Assembly (NCBI GenBank): GCA_017444825.1
Contig: JAFSVU010000039.1
Coordinates: 1-53,013, forward strand
DNA: 53,013 bases
Source of the DNA: Clostridia bacterium
Lineage (GTDB): Bacteria; Bacillota; Clostridia; UBA1212
Direction of reading: 5' to 3'
Each line of letters opens with the position of its first letter. Within the stretch, counting starts at the first letter, position 1. Made by a program: the position numbers and the translations under genes. Below are positions 6,738 through 16,500 of the stretch, one piece after another. The notes below the pieces were generated by a model. That model had not been told where the DNA came from, made no database searches, and saw only the letters and a list, made by a program, of their open reading frames with translations.

Positions 6738-9382
6738 TTTTTTCTACATTCCACAATGATCTTGACAGCCTTGTCAATGTAAAGCTTTACGGTGCCCGAC
6801 TCGATCTCCTGGGGAGACAGCGACTTTAAAACGTTTCCGTCGTAGTCCTGATAGATCACGGAGCTTATCTGATAGTTTTTGCGGACCTTAAACTCCACCA
6901 CGATGTCCACCGGCCCGTCATTCAGCGGGATATAGTACGTGGCAGGGATGGAATTTCCGTCGATATAGGCTTTTTCGATGTGGGCGTACTTGAAGGTCAG
7001 GCAGGCTTCGTTGTTAAATTTGCTCCTGATAGCCGCGGCGTCCACTTTCATTTCGCTGAGGAAGGAGGAGAGAACGATGCCTTGGCGTTTCCTGACAAAC
7101 TCCCTGATGACTTCAATGCCATTGGCGTATTCCTGATCGCTCACTCCCCAGCGTTTTGCCTGAAGATAGTTGAATGGCTCCCTTTCGGCGACGATCTTAT
7201 CTAGCTCCGACTCCAGGTATTCAGGGGTCAGTATGTTTGAGCCCACCTCGTAAAACCGGTAGATGAACTTCTCACGGAACGCGTCGTTACCGAGCAGCTG
7301 GGCCATTATGGTGCCCACTACGCAGTGACGGCCGTACATGGCGCCCCAGATAGTCTTGTCGTAGGCGGTGAGATCGTCGTAGAAACCGACGCCAAAATCC
7401 ATGTCGAGAAGGGTGAAGTGCCACTTTGTGTCGTAATTTGAGGGGTCACCTTCGCCTGCTCTGTTGCGCCAGATCTTGATATTGTTTTCCGGCCAGTCCA
7501 CCGCGTTAAAGTACATACGGGAGACGTACATGTCGATGAAGGAGTCGAGATCCAGCTTTCCTGCCACGTAGTCAAAGTTTTTCTGCACGGAAAGGTCACG
7601 GGACCTGATGTATTCCATGAGGGTGTTGAAGGCGTCGGCGTCGCTGTCGAGCCCTGATGTGACCACAAATGGAGCGTTTTGGTTAGTGTGGACCTGGGAA
7701 TAGTCGCTTTCGATGAGGGCCACGTTGTCCTTGTCAATGCCGTGATGGGATTCCACGTAGTCCCCGGAGTAACGTTCGCGCACGTTGTACACGCCCCAGA
7801 AGCATCCGTTGAAGAATACGAGGGCGGGAGCGTATGCCATGGTGTCAAGCTTGAGCGTCCTCGAAACCCTCTGCATATAGGCGTCGCGGATGTAGGTGCG
7901 GCCGTAGTCGTTTCCGGAATTCCTGAGAAGAAGCCTGGCAAAATCAGTGATGCGCTGGCCTTTTTCGTTCACGGAATAACCCTCGAAAAGGTCGTAGTAG
8001 AGCTTGTCCTCCATGCCGCCGGACTCATTCTCGGATTTCTTGTAGAAGACCTTGAGGGACTTCATTGGCGCGCCTGAGGAACCGTGACCGCTGACAGAAA
8101 GCTCAACGTTTGCGCAGCCTGTTCTGGTGCCGGCTTTGTCGAACACTTCCATGACGCCAATGCCCCTGGGATTCGATATGTTCTCGGACCCGTAGTAGTG
8201 GTTGTAAAAACCGTTCTCGCCAATGACCTCCTCCGTGTCGATAGAGACCGACATGACGGTCACGTTGAACTCTTTGTAGAGCGGAGAAACAAAGTAGGAT
8301 GCGGAGAACACCTCCGAGTACTCGCCGTTCTTCTCGGAGCAGGCCTTGAATGCGTAGCAGCCCGGAAGCCTTGTGACGCCGTTCGGGGGATAGTAAGAGC
8401 GCCCCATCTCCTTGTACACGGCCCTGGTAAACTGGCCGATCTTCATGTTCGAAGTGTCCTCAAGGAGCAGGGGGGCCTTGTAAATCTTTCTTGTATCTGA
8501 AGTTTTGGGATCGGTGCCGTCCTCAGTGTAGTAAATGGAGGCGCCTTCCGCGGCTTTCATGGTGAGGTAGAACTGCTCACCGTACATGCCGGGAGCGTGG
8601 TCAAAATCCACCTCGTTCAAGGCGCACCTTTTTACGGCGCCCGCGGTCCCCTTGGAGTATTGGGGCAGTATGAGGCGGAGCTTTGCGGAAGTGGACTTAG
8701 TAAGGTCCACCGTCTCCCATCCGCTGTCGGAAGTGAGAGTGACCCTCACCGCGTACTTGTTTTTTGATAAAGCGCGGATGCAACCTGTGTCGAAGGTGTA
8801 CGAGTCCGTGGCTCTGAAATATGATACCGCGTTGCTGAATTCCTCTGGGAGGTCATCCGGGGCAGGGGGCACGGACGCGGGGCCGAGGATAAGATCTATC
8901 TCGCCTGCGTTTATCTCAACGTTCCAGAAATCGTCGCTGCTGTCTATGGAAATGATCTCGGAAGAGGAGTCGAAGCTGTCACTGTGGGCACATTTGATGA
9001 GATAAAAGCTGCCTGCGCCAATGACCGTATCTTTAAAAACGTAAGGCTTGTAACTGTTTATCGAGGGGCTTTTGTAATAAACGGCAAGGCCTGTGCAGTC
9101 CACCGGCTTTTCGCCCGAATTGTAAAGCTCTATGAAGCCGGAGGAAGTGGCCGCCTCTTTTTTTGCGCTGTTCCCGTAGATACGTGAAAAGACAAGACCC
9201 TCGTAGGGAGTCTTGTCAAAATCCCCGTCGTTATAGGACGCCGGCGTCTCCTCCGCAGGCTTTGCGGGGGTGGAGTCCCCGTTGTTTCCGGGATCCGCCC
9301 CGCAGCCTGAGGCCGCGATCAGAAGGACCGCAGCCATTATCAGGCAGAGAAGCTTTATAAAGAATTTGCCCCTGTTTGTCAT
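6734..9382 (-). CDS. CotH-kinase family lipoprotein with lamin-tail and chitobiase-type domains
   Basis: An 882-residue lipoprotein (lipobox AASGC, Cys 27). Domains in order: lamin-tail domain (~60-170), a chitobiase/hexosaminidase C-terminal-type Ig domain containing YYTEDGTDPKTS (~275-300), and a CotH kinase domain (~370-790). The CotH part shows LLLRNSGNDYGRTYIRDA near 485, the hallmark FFNGCFWGVYNVRERYSGDY, and the metal-binding-like LLDMDFG near 660. CotH of Bacillus is an atypical kinase that phosphorylates spore-coat proteins; here the signal peptide puts the domain outside the membrane, so the phosphate donor and target are open questions. The C-terminus is a short beta domain. It starts 8 bases after the stop of the larger paralog, with no clear Shine-Dalgarno, so it probably depends on translational coupling. 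Confidence 0.8.
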   Translation of the reverse strand: MTNRGKFFIKLLCLIMAAVLLIAASGCGADPGNNGDSTPAKPAEETPASYNDGDFDKTPYEGLVFSRIYGNSAKKEAATSSGFIELYNSGEKPVDCTGLAVYYKSPSINSYKPYVFKDTVIGAGSFYLIKCAHSDSFDSSSEIISIDSSDDFWNVEINAGEIDLILGPASVPPAPDDLPEEFSNAVSYFRATDSYTFDTGCIRALSKNKYAVRVTLTSDSGWETVDLTKSTSAKLRLILPQYSKGTAGAVKRCALNEVDFDHAPGMYGEQFYLTMKAAEGASIYYTEDGTDPKTSDTRKIYKAPLLLEDTSNMKIGQFTRAVYKEMGRSYYPPNGVTRLPGCYAFKACSEKNGEYSEVFSASYFVSPLYKEFNVTVMSVSIDTEEVIGENGFYNHYYGSENISNPRGIGVMEVFDKAGTRTGCANVELSVSGHGSSGAPMKSLKVFYKKSENESGGMEDKLYYDLFEGYSVNEKGQRITDFARLLLRNSGNDYGRTYIRDAYMQRVSRTLKLDTMAYAPALVFFNGCFWGVYNVRERYSGDYVESHHGIDKDNVALIESDYSQVHTNQNAPFVVTSGLDSDADAFNTLMEYIRSRDLSVQKNFDYVAGKLDLDSFIDMYVSRMYFNAVDWPENNIKIWRNRAGEGDPSNYDTKWHFTLLDMDFGVGFYDDLTAYDKTIWGAMYGRHCVVGTIMAQLLGNDAFREKFIYRFYEVGSNILTPEYLESELDKIVAEREPFNYLQAKRWGVSDQEYANGIEVIREFVRKRQGIVLSSFLSEMKVDAAAIRSKFNNEACLTFKYAHIEKAYIDGNSIPATYYIPLNDGPVDIVVEFKVRKNYQISSVIYQDYDGNVLKSLSPQEIESGTVKLYIDKAVKIIVECRKK

Positions 9383-9390
9383 ACAAAGAA

Positions 9391-12300
9391 TCAGTTGATC
9401 GTCACAGTGGAGAAGCCTGTCACTGCGCTTGTGTTGTTCTGGCCGTGCTGACCGTTGCTGTTATCGCCCAATATCTTGACCGAACCGTTGTTCATGAGGA
9501 ACGCGGAGAAGTTGTATCCCGCTGCCACCTGCTTCACGCCTGTGAGGCTGAGAGTGGAAGGGGTGCCGCCCGTCACAGCGCCGCCTATAGCGCCGCCCTG
9601 GTCAAGGCCGTACACGTATACCTGGCCGCTTTCCGTCACCATGAGCAGGTTCGAGAACATGATGGAGGCCTGCTTCACGCCCTTGTTCTTGAGTACTGGC
9701 GATGCGCCGTGGCTTCCTCCGCCCTGGGTGAAGCTTCCCACCTCACGCCAGCCTGCGTAGTAGACGTCTCCGCCCTCGGTGACCAGCACCAGATTGTGCT
9801 CGCCGCTCTCGATGTAGCTCACGCCGGAGAGGATCTTGTAGGGAGTGGTGAAGTTGTCCGCGGAGTCGTTGAACTTGTTCCACCTGCCGTCGCCCAGCAC
9901 GTAGCAGTTGCCATTGGCGTCAAGGTAAGCCGTGTTCCTGCGGCCCGCGGATATCATGGTGACTCCGGAGGCGATCTTCTGGAAGCTGTCAGTGGAGCCC
10001 TGGTAGTTGGCCGCGCCAAGCTGTCCGTAGGAGTTGTTTCCGATGCCGTACATGTCGCCGTTCTTGTCGAGCACCAGCAGATGGTCGTAACCGACGCTGA
10101 TGTCCACGGGATTTCCGTTATACTCCACGATTCCCCAGGATGAAAGATTGCCGCTTCTGCCCGCTGACTGTGCGGAGCCGCCAATGGAATATATCTCGCC
10201 GTCAAGGGTGAGTACCGCCGCAGCAATGTAGCTTGTGTTGCTGTTTTCGTAGTCGTTGCTGCTGCAGACAGAGATTATGGCCACGTTGTCCATGATGAGC
10301 CTGGGCTTTGTGACGTTGGCGGTGCCTGTGCCTGCTCCGAGTATGTTGTTTACGTTGCTGCCCCAGCCGTAGAGCTTTCCGTTTGCGTCAAGGTAGTAGA
10401 GCGTGCAGCCTGCCGCCGTGATGCCGGGATGTACCTTAAGGGAGGTGCTGCCGGAGGAATTCTTCTTTGTTTCCAGTGTCACGGTACCGGATTTCGTGGT
10501 AGTGAAGCTGGCGGAGGTTCCTGCCTTCCTGGTCTCGTTGCCGTTGTAGTCGGTGAATACGATGGCGGTCACAGTAAAGCCTTCCTTGGCTGTGGCGGTC
10601 ACTGTGAATGTGGTGGACTTGTCGAACTTGAAGTTCCAGCCGCTGCTTACGTTCTGGTTGTTCACCTTTACGGTGGCTCTCGTCTCAAGGTAGTCTACTG
10701 TGACGTAGTTTCCCGAGATGCTCATGAGGTATGCCTCGGTGACGCCAAAGTAACTGCAGAGGTATGAAATAACGTAGTTGTTGCGCTTCTGCAGGAAGTT
10801 TCTGATGGAGGCGACGCCGTTCCTGTAGGAGGTCCAGCTGGCTCCGTCCTTCGACCATCTGTCCACCTGAAGCTGGAAGATCTGATCTCTTCCCGCCACT
10901 ACGGTGTTGAGTTCCGCTTCCATAGTCGAGGGGACGTATATCTCGTTTACGACCTGGTAGAATCTGGCCATGAACATGTTCTTGAAGTCTGTGTTCTTGA
11001 TCAGCTTGTTCATGATCTTTGCCACAGCGCAGAACGTGCCGTTGATCCAGCCGAACCAGTTGCTGGAGGGACCCGTGTCGATGTTCGGGTAGTCAAGACC
11101 GAAGTCCGTGTCAAGGAGGGAGAAGCGCCACTTGGTGTAGCCCTTCGTCCTGTCTGCGGAGCCTGCTCTGTTCCTCCAGATCTTTATATTGTTCTCAGGC
11201 CAGTCACGGGCGCTGAAATAGATCCTGGCGATGTACATATCCACGAAGGAATCAATGTCGATCCTGTCTGCCACGTATTTGTAGTTTGCGGCGGATGTGA
11301 GCTCGTGGGAGTCGATCCAGTTTACGAGGGCGTTGAAGTCGTCCGCGTCATTGTCAAGACCGGAGGTCACCACGTAGGGGGCATTGGTGTTTGTGTGCAC
11401 CTGGGAGTAGTCGCTCTCAATGAGGGCCACGTTGTCCTTTTCGACGCCAAAGTGAGACTCCACGTAGTCGCCGCTGTAACGCTCGCGCACGTTGTAAACG
11501 CCCCAGAACTCGCCGTTGAAGAATACGAGGGCGGGAGCATAGGCCTGGGTGTCGAGCCTCAGGTTTCTGCTGAGACGCTGGATCATAACGTCTCTGATGT
11601 AGGTCATGGCACAGTCGTTTCCGGAGTTCCGTATGAGAAGACGGGAGAAATCGGTGATGGTCTGACCCTTGCTGTTTCTGGAATAGCCTCCGAAGAGGTT
11701 GTAGTACAGTTTACCGTCCATTCCGGCGGTCTCGTTGTTGGAGCCCTTGTAGTAGATCTTGAGGGACTTCATGTGCCAGCCGGATGAGCCGTGGCCGCTG
11801 ACGGAAAGCTCAACGTTCGAGATGCCTTTTCTGATGCCCTGGGGATCAAATACCTCCATGACGGCCATTCCTCTGGGGTTCGGGTCGTTGGTGGAGGGGT
11901 AATAATGGGTGTAGAAGCCGCCGCCTGTGCCGCCGTTCGTGGTGCCGGGATCGTCGCAGAGGACGCCCTTGTTGAGAGAAACGGACATAACGGTGGTCTT
12001 GTAGTTCTTGATCGCGGAAGAAACAATGTACGTGGAGGTGAATACCTCGGTGTTGGTGCTTCCGTTGGTGGCGTAAGCTTTTACGACCGTGCCGCCAATG
12101 ATATTGCTGACATTGGGGATGTAGGCCGAGTCGTTCGTTTTATTGGCAAGGTATTTTGTGGTCTCTCCGTAGCCCTTCTTCGTGGTGTCTGCCATGGTGA
12201 TGGCTGTGGAATAGAGCTTCCTCGTGGTGGAGGTCTTGGGATCCGAGCCGTCGGTGGTGTAGTAGATCTTATATCCGCCGGCCGCGGTCAGTTTGAGTGA

Positions 12301-13359
12301 GAATGCACTGTCGTAGAAGCCGGGGTCGTGGTCGAACTTGACCTCGTTCAGCATGCACTTTGTGATCTTGTTTTCGCCTTTGGAGGAGCGGGGCCCGATC
12401 TGGGAAAGGGTATATGAGTTCTGCTTTCCGAGATTCAAGGTGCGGTAGCCGCTGTCGGGCTGCATGGCGACTCTCACTGCCACCTTGGCTTTTGACATGT
12501 CAGTCACGTAGCCCGTGTCGAAGAACCAGGTGTCGGATGCGACAAAATACGAGACCTTATCGCTCACGAAGGCCGGCTCGGTGGAGGCGCCGGGCGCTTT
12601 GCTTGTGGGGGCGAGGATGAGGGCGATCTCCTTATTACTGATCGTCACGTCCCAGGTCCTGTCATAGCTTGTGATCTTCAGCATCTCGCTGGAGGTCTGG
12701 TAGTTTGCGCCGGCGTTGCAGCGGATAAGATAATAGCCGCCCGGGGCAAGGGTCACTGCGCCGAAATCAAGGGACTTATATGAGGTGTCGCCCTTGGTTT
12801 TGTAGTAGATGGAGAGCCCGTTCAGATTGATGCTGTTTATGGTGCTCGTATTGCATATCTCGATGAAGCTGTGTTCGCAGATGCCGTCCTTGTTTCCGCC
12901 GTTGCCGTACACCTTCGAGATTACGATGCCGTAAAAGGCGCTGGCAGAGACCTGAGGCGGAGGCGTGGGAGTGGGAGTCGCAACAGGCGTGGGAGTGGGA
13001 GTCACCTCAGGGGTTGCGGTGGCGTTCGGGTCCTCAGTGGCACCCGGATCCGGAGTTTCATCGGGATCGAGAGTATTCTCAGGGTCTATGGTGGCGCTTG
13101 GGTCCGGAGTCGCTGTGGGCGTTTCCGAAGGCTCTTCCGTAGCCGTTTCCTCCGGCACGTTTGTGGGTGTAACGGAAGGTTCTTCGGTCTCCTGACCTTC
13201 GGTCGGGGAAGCGGTATCTTCCGGGATATCTGTCACAGCGGGCTCCTCCGTGGGAAGAGAGGGCAGCTCTGTCGTACATGCCGCGGTGCCCGCCACCATG
13301 ATGATTATCAACATTATCGCCAATGCTTTTTTCAGGCTTGATGAGAAAACAGTTTTCAT
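9391..13359 (-). CDS. CotH-kinase lipoprotein with C-terminal RCC1 repeats
   Basis: A 1322-residue lipoprotein (lipobox GTAAC, Cys 28). A long Thr/Pro/Glu spacer (~29-140) suggests a cell-wall-spanning stalk. Then follow a lamin-tail domain (~145-240), a chitobiase-type domain with YYTTDGSDPKTS, a CotH kinase domain (~450-870; FFNGEFWGVYNVRERYSG, LLDTDFG near 749), a small beta domain resembling surface B-repeats (~900-975), and from ~988 a set of RCC1-like blades: YGWGSN, YGIGNNSYGQLGA, YVLGDG, VYGLDQGGAIGG, ILGDNSNGQHG. The RCC1 propeller is a protein-binding fold, plausible for substrate choice. The CotH part is closely similar to the next gene. It has a TATAAT box 75 bases upstream and a GGAGG ribosome site, and heads the operon 13359-5052. 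Confidence 0.8.
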   Translation of the reverse strand: MKTVFSSSLKKALAIMLIIIMVAGTAACTTELPSLPTEEPAVTDIPEDTASPTEGQETEEPSVTPTNVPEETATEEPSETPTATPDPSATIDPENTLDPDETPDPGATEDPNATATPEVTPTPTPVATPTPTPPPQVSASAFYGIVISKVYGNGGNKDGICEHSFIEICNTSTINSINLNGLSIYYKTKGDTSYKSLDFGAVTLAPGGYYLIRCNAGANYQTSSEMLKITSYDRTWDVTISNKEIALILAPTSKAPGASTEPAFVSDKVSYFVASDTWFFDTGYVTDMSKAKVAVRVAMQPDSGYRTLNLGKQNSYTLSQIGPRSSKGENKITKCMLNEVKFDHDPGFYDSAFSLKLTAAGGYKIYYTTDGSDPKTSTTRKLYSTAITMADTTKKGYGETTKYLANKTNDSAYIPNVSNIIGGTVVKAYATNGSTNTEVFTSTYIVSSAIKNYKTTVMSVSLNKGVLCDDPGTTNGGTGGGFYTHYYPSTNDPNPRGMAVMEVFDPQGIRKGISNVELSVSGHGSSGWHMKSLKIYYKGSNNETAGMDGKLYYNLFGGYSRNSKGQTITDFSRLLIRNSGNDCAMTYIRDVMIQRLSRNLRLDTQAYAPALVFFNGEFWGVYNVRERYSGDYVESHFGVEKDNVALIESDYSQVHTNTNAPYVVTSGLDNDADDFNALVNWIDSHELTSAANYKYVADRIDIDSFVDMYIARIYFSARDWPENNIKIWRNRAGSADRTKGYTKWRFSLLDTDFGLDYPNIDTGPSSNWFGWINGTFCAVAKIMNKLIKNTDFKNMFMARFYQVVNEIYVPSTMEAELNTVVAGRDQIFQLQVDRWSKDGASWTSYRNGVASIRNFLQKRNNYVISYLCSYFGVTEAYLMSISGNYVTVDYLETRATVKVNNQNVSSGWNFKFDKSTTFTVTATAKEGFTVTAIVFTDYNGNETRKAGTSASFTTTKSGTVTLETKKNSSGSTSLKVHPGITAAGCTLYYLDANGKLYGWGSNVNNILGAGTGTANVTKPRLIMDNVAIISVCSSNDYENSNTSYIAAAVLTLDGEIYSIGGSAQSAGRSGNLSSWGIVEYNGNPVDISVGYDHLLVLDKNGDMYGIGNNSYGQLGAANYQGSTDSFQKIASGVTMISAGRRNTAYLDANGNCYVLGDGRWNKFNDSADNFTTPYKILSGVSYIESGEHNLVLVTEGGDVYYAGWREVGSFTQGGGSHGASPVLKNKGVKQASIMFSNLLMVTESGQVYVYGLDQGGAIGGAVTGGTPSTLSLTGVKQVAAGYNFSAFLMNNGSVKILGDNSNGQHGQNNTSAVTGFSTVTIN

Positions 13360-13433
13360 CTGATTAATTTCCTCCGGACTGCGAGAGTCTTCAAAATATA
13401 ATTTTTTTGAATTTCGCCGAATAAACGCATTTT

Positions 13434-13462
13434 ATTATACCACCGCGAAAAATCGATTTCTA
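13434..13462 (-). promoter_or_regulatory. Promoter of the CotH operon
   Basis: Minus-strand TATAAT (13434-13439) with a weak -35 TAGAAA (13457-13462) at 17 bases. The leader is about 70 bases long and ends with GGAGG. The perfect -10 and lone position after a terminator support it; the poor -35 may mean an activator is needed. Confidence 0.55.
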
Positions 13463-13531
13463 TCGTTTTTTATTTTTTATAAGATCGGGGTCATTTTTGA
13501 ACGCTTTTTTCAAGGTTTGTATAAAGAATAT

Positions 13532-13567
13532 AAAAAAATGGCGGGAACGCAGTCAAGCGTCCCCGCC
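13532..13567 (-). terminator. Rho-independent terminator after the Cys-rich gene
   Basis: Minus-strand stem GGCGGGGACGC / GCGTTCCCGCC (13557-13567 and 13540-13550, one G-U pair), 6-base loop, then a run of seven T (13532-13538). It separates the sensor/Cys-rich operon from the CotH operon. Confidence 0.85.
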
Positions 13568-13595
13568 CGGGAAAGAGTTTTGACTCTTTACGTTA

Positions 13596-16500
13596 TTACT
13601 TGTTTTCTGCCTGCTGCTTTTTCTTCCTTGTCACCACAATGACGACTATCACAACGGCGCCTCCGCAGACCAGCACTGCGGCAATGACAATGACCAATAT
13701 CCACCAGGGGAAGGCATTGGCGTTGTTCGGCTTAATGGAGTTGTTCACGTATCCGCATACGGTGCAGACGTTGCCGTCGGCGTATCTGTGGTCCGCTGTC
13801 TTGATCTTCGCTCCGCACTTGCAGTCCACCCAGTGCTGGGTATCGTTGTGGTTCCACTCGCCTCCCACGTGGTAGTCCGGATCGATCGGAAGGACCAGAT
13901 CCTCTGCGGTGACTTCGATGAGACCCTCCTTGCTGAGGTAGAACTTGCCGTTTTCGTCGGTGTAGTACTTCTTCATACCGGGCTCCATACATGTCGGGAT
14001 CACCATCGGGTGCTCGGTAAGCTTCTTTCCGCCGGCCTTAACGGCAGAGCCTTTCTTGTAGTGGCAGACTGTGCAGCGGTCGTCCTCGTCAAAGGTGTGG
14101 GGCCCGTTGTTTATGTGCTCTCCGCAGGCGCAGATGGTGAAGTGCTCGTTCTCATTGTAACCAATGAGGTCGCCTCCGATATGATTTGTCGGATCTATAG
14201 GCGTTTTCACCTTGCTCAGGCCGAAGGTCTCCGTGCCTTTATCGTCGCTTGATCTGGTGCCGCATTTTTCGCAGATATAGTGCTCTATGCAGCCTTCGCT
14301 CATACAGGTGGCGGCGACTGCGTCAACGTGAACAAAGCTGTGCTCACCCGCAGGTACGGTCTCCTCAACACTGAAGCCGCATATGTCGCACTTCTTGAGC
14401 TGCAGTCCTTCTTTGTCGCAGAAATAGCCGTGTTTTATTATCTCGTATGACAGGCTGTGCTCTGCCGGATCCGTCTGTTCTCCGCACACCGTGCAGTATT
14501 TGTAGTGGCCTTCTTCGATGTAATTCCAGTTTTCAGACCAGGTATGCTTCGCTTCACGCTCAAGACCGCACGTGTTGCAGAATCTGTCGCAGTCATTGTC
14601 GTAGACGTGGTCCGTCATGGGTATCGTCAGGTCGGTGACCTCCTTGCCGTCAATGAAAGTTCCTCCACAGCCAAGGCATATCTGATGGGCTTTAAGCCCC
14701 TCTGCGGTACAGGTGGCCGCATAGCCTTCCACGTTCTTGTACAGGGTGGTGACCGTTACGTCCTCCAGGTAGGCGGTCATGTCTTTTTCCCACCAATCCC
14801 AGCCTTCGGTGTCTCTGAATTCTATTTCGGCTCTGAAACGGCGGCCCTCATCCTCGGGTCCGAGTTTGTACGTTTTCTCATATCCGATGGAGAGGCTGGT
14901 GTCGTCGTCCACCCACATCACGTCGTACTCTCCCGCATCGAACCGGGCTATCTGTCCGGCTGTAAGCTCGTCGGAACGCTCGATATGAAGGGTGCCGTGC
15001 TGGCAATAACTTCCGACGATTACCAATTGGTGACTGCCGATTCCGCAGGTGGTGCAGTGTCCGTCGTTAAAGGTGTGCTTTTCTCTGTGTACTTTGCCGC
15101 ACCTGGTACAGGTCTCCCAGTGGTACCGGCCGTCTGCGTACCAGCCGTTATACGGCCCGTCGTTTGCGGATGCGTGTCCGATGCCGGAATCGCGTTCCAT
15201 AACTGTATACCCGCAGGTCTTGCAGCGGTAGACGATGACCGTCTTGTCACAGAGTTTGTTTATCGAAACCTGCTCGAATTCATGCTTTCCTTTGGTGTTG
15301 GGAGCCGGGAGGTCTTTCTCTTCCCTGTATGAGCAGCCTTCGGTGGTACAGTGCTTCCAGTGATAGGTTTTGTCGTAATAGTAGTCATCGCTTAAAGAGT
15401 GCGGCATCCAGCCGGAACTGTAAGGTATGTCTCTTGTATGGCCGCAGTCCATACAGACCAGATTTTCGTAGCATTTAACACAATTTCCGCTCCACCCTGA
15501 GAGCGCGTATCTGTGATTTCCGGGCGGGTTATATCTGGCATGACAGACCGTGCATTCTCTCCAATGGTATGTGCCGTCATACAATTTCAGTCCGTATGCG
15601 GAATAGTCGTGTGTAATTGCGTAATCATACCTCATCAATTCATATTTACTCAGTTTTCCGCAGACCCAGACCCATGTGTGCTCATTGTGTTTTGCTTTCC
15701 AGTCAATGGTAAAAGGCTCGGAATAGACGATCTTGCCGCCGCGTCTGTCATAGACCGCAAAGCGCCACGTAAGCTTCTTGCCCTGTGCCACGTAATCTTT
15801 AAATTTTCCGTCATATGCGCGTGACTCTTTATATAGCAGGCAAGGAAATACGTCAGAGCCTTTCTCGTAGCTCATGTCGTATTCTTTGTATCTGGTTGTT
15901 TTGAGATCGTTATGGTAAAAATATTTGAAAGTATTGTGCAGTTCAGCAACAGTCTCCGGAAGTTTTTCGTCGTCGAGAATCGGAAGTGCCGCTATCTGGA
16001 GATATCCCCATTTCGGAGACTCATCGGTACCTTCCTGGCCCACTTCCACATAGAAGGTTAAATATTTGTTATTGGGAAGAGACTCCATATCCGTGGGCTG
16101 TTTAATGAAATAGTATTCCGGCGGATCGACCTTCGGAATCGTTCTTACTTCCTGATATCCGCACTGGATGCAGGTGTTTTCTTTCCGCCCTGTCTTTTCT
16201 ATTGTTGCCTCCTCAAGGGTTCTCGTGACGAAATTGTGAGGCTGCTCTGTCACTGTGTAGTCGCATCCGGGGAAAATGCAATGGCCGTCGTGGGTTCCGT
16301 CGTCAACACACTCGTAAACAATGATGTGATGATCTTTGCCGTGGTTTGACATGTCAAGATCCTCGGGATCCGTTTCGTCGTCGAGAATGCAGTTCGGCAC
16401 TCCGTAGTATTCGCTGTTCTTCGCACAGCACTCCTCGCAAAGTCCGCAGTATTCACAGAAAGACAGGCCGAGTGCTTCTGTGCACCGTTCGCACTGATCG

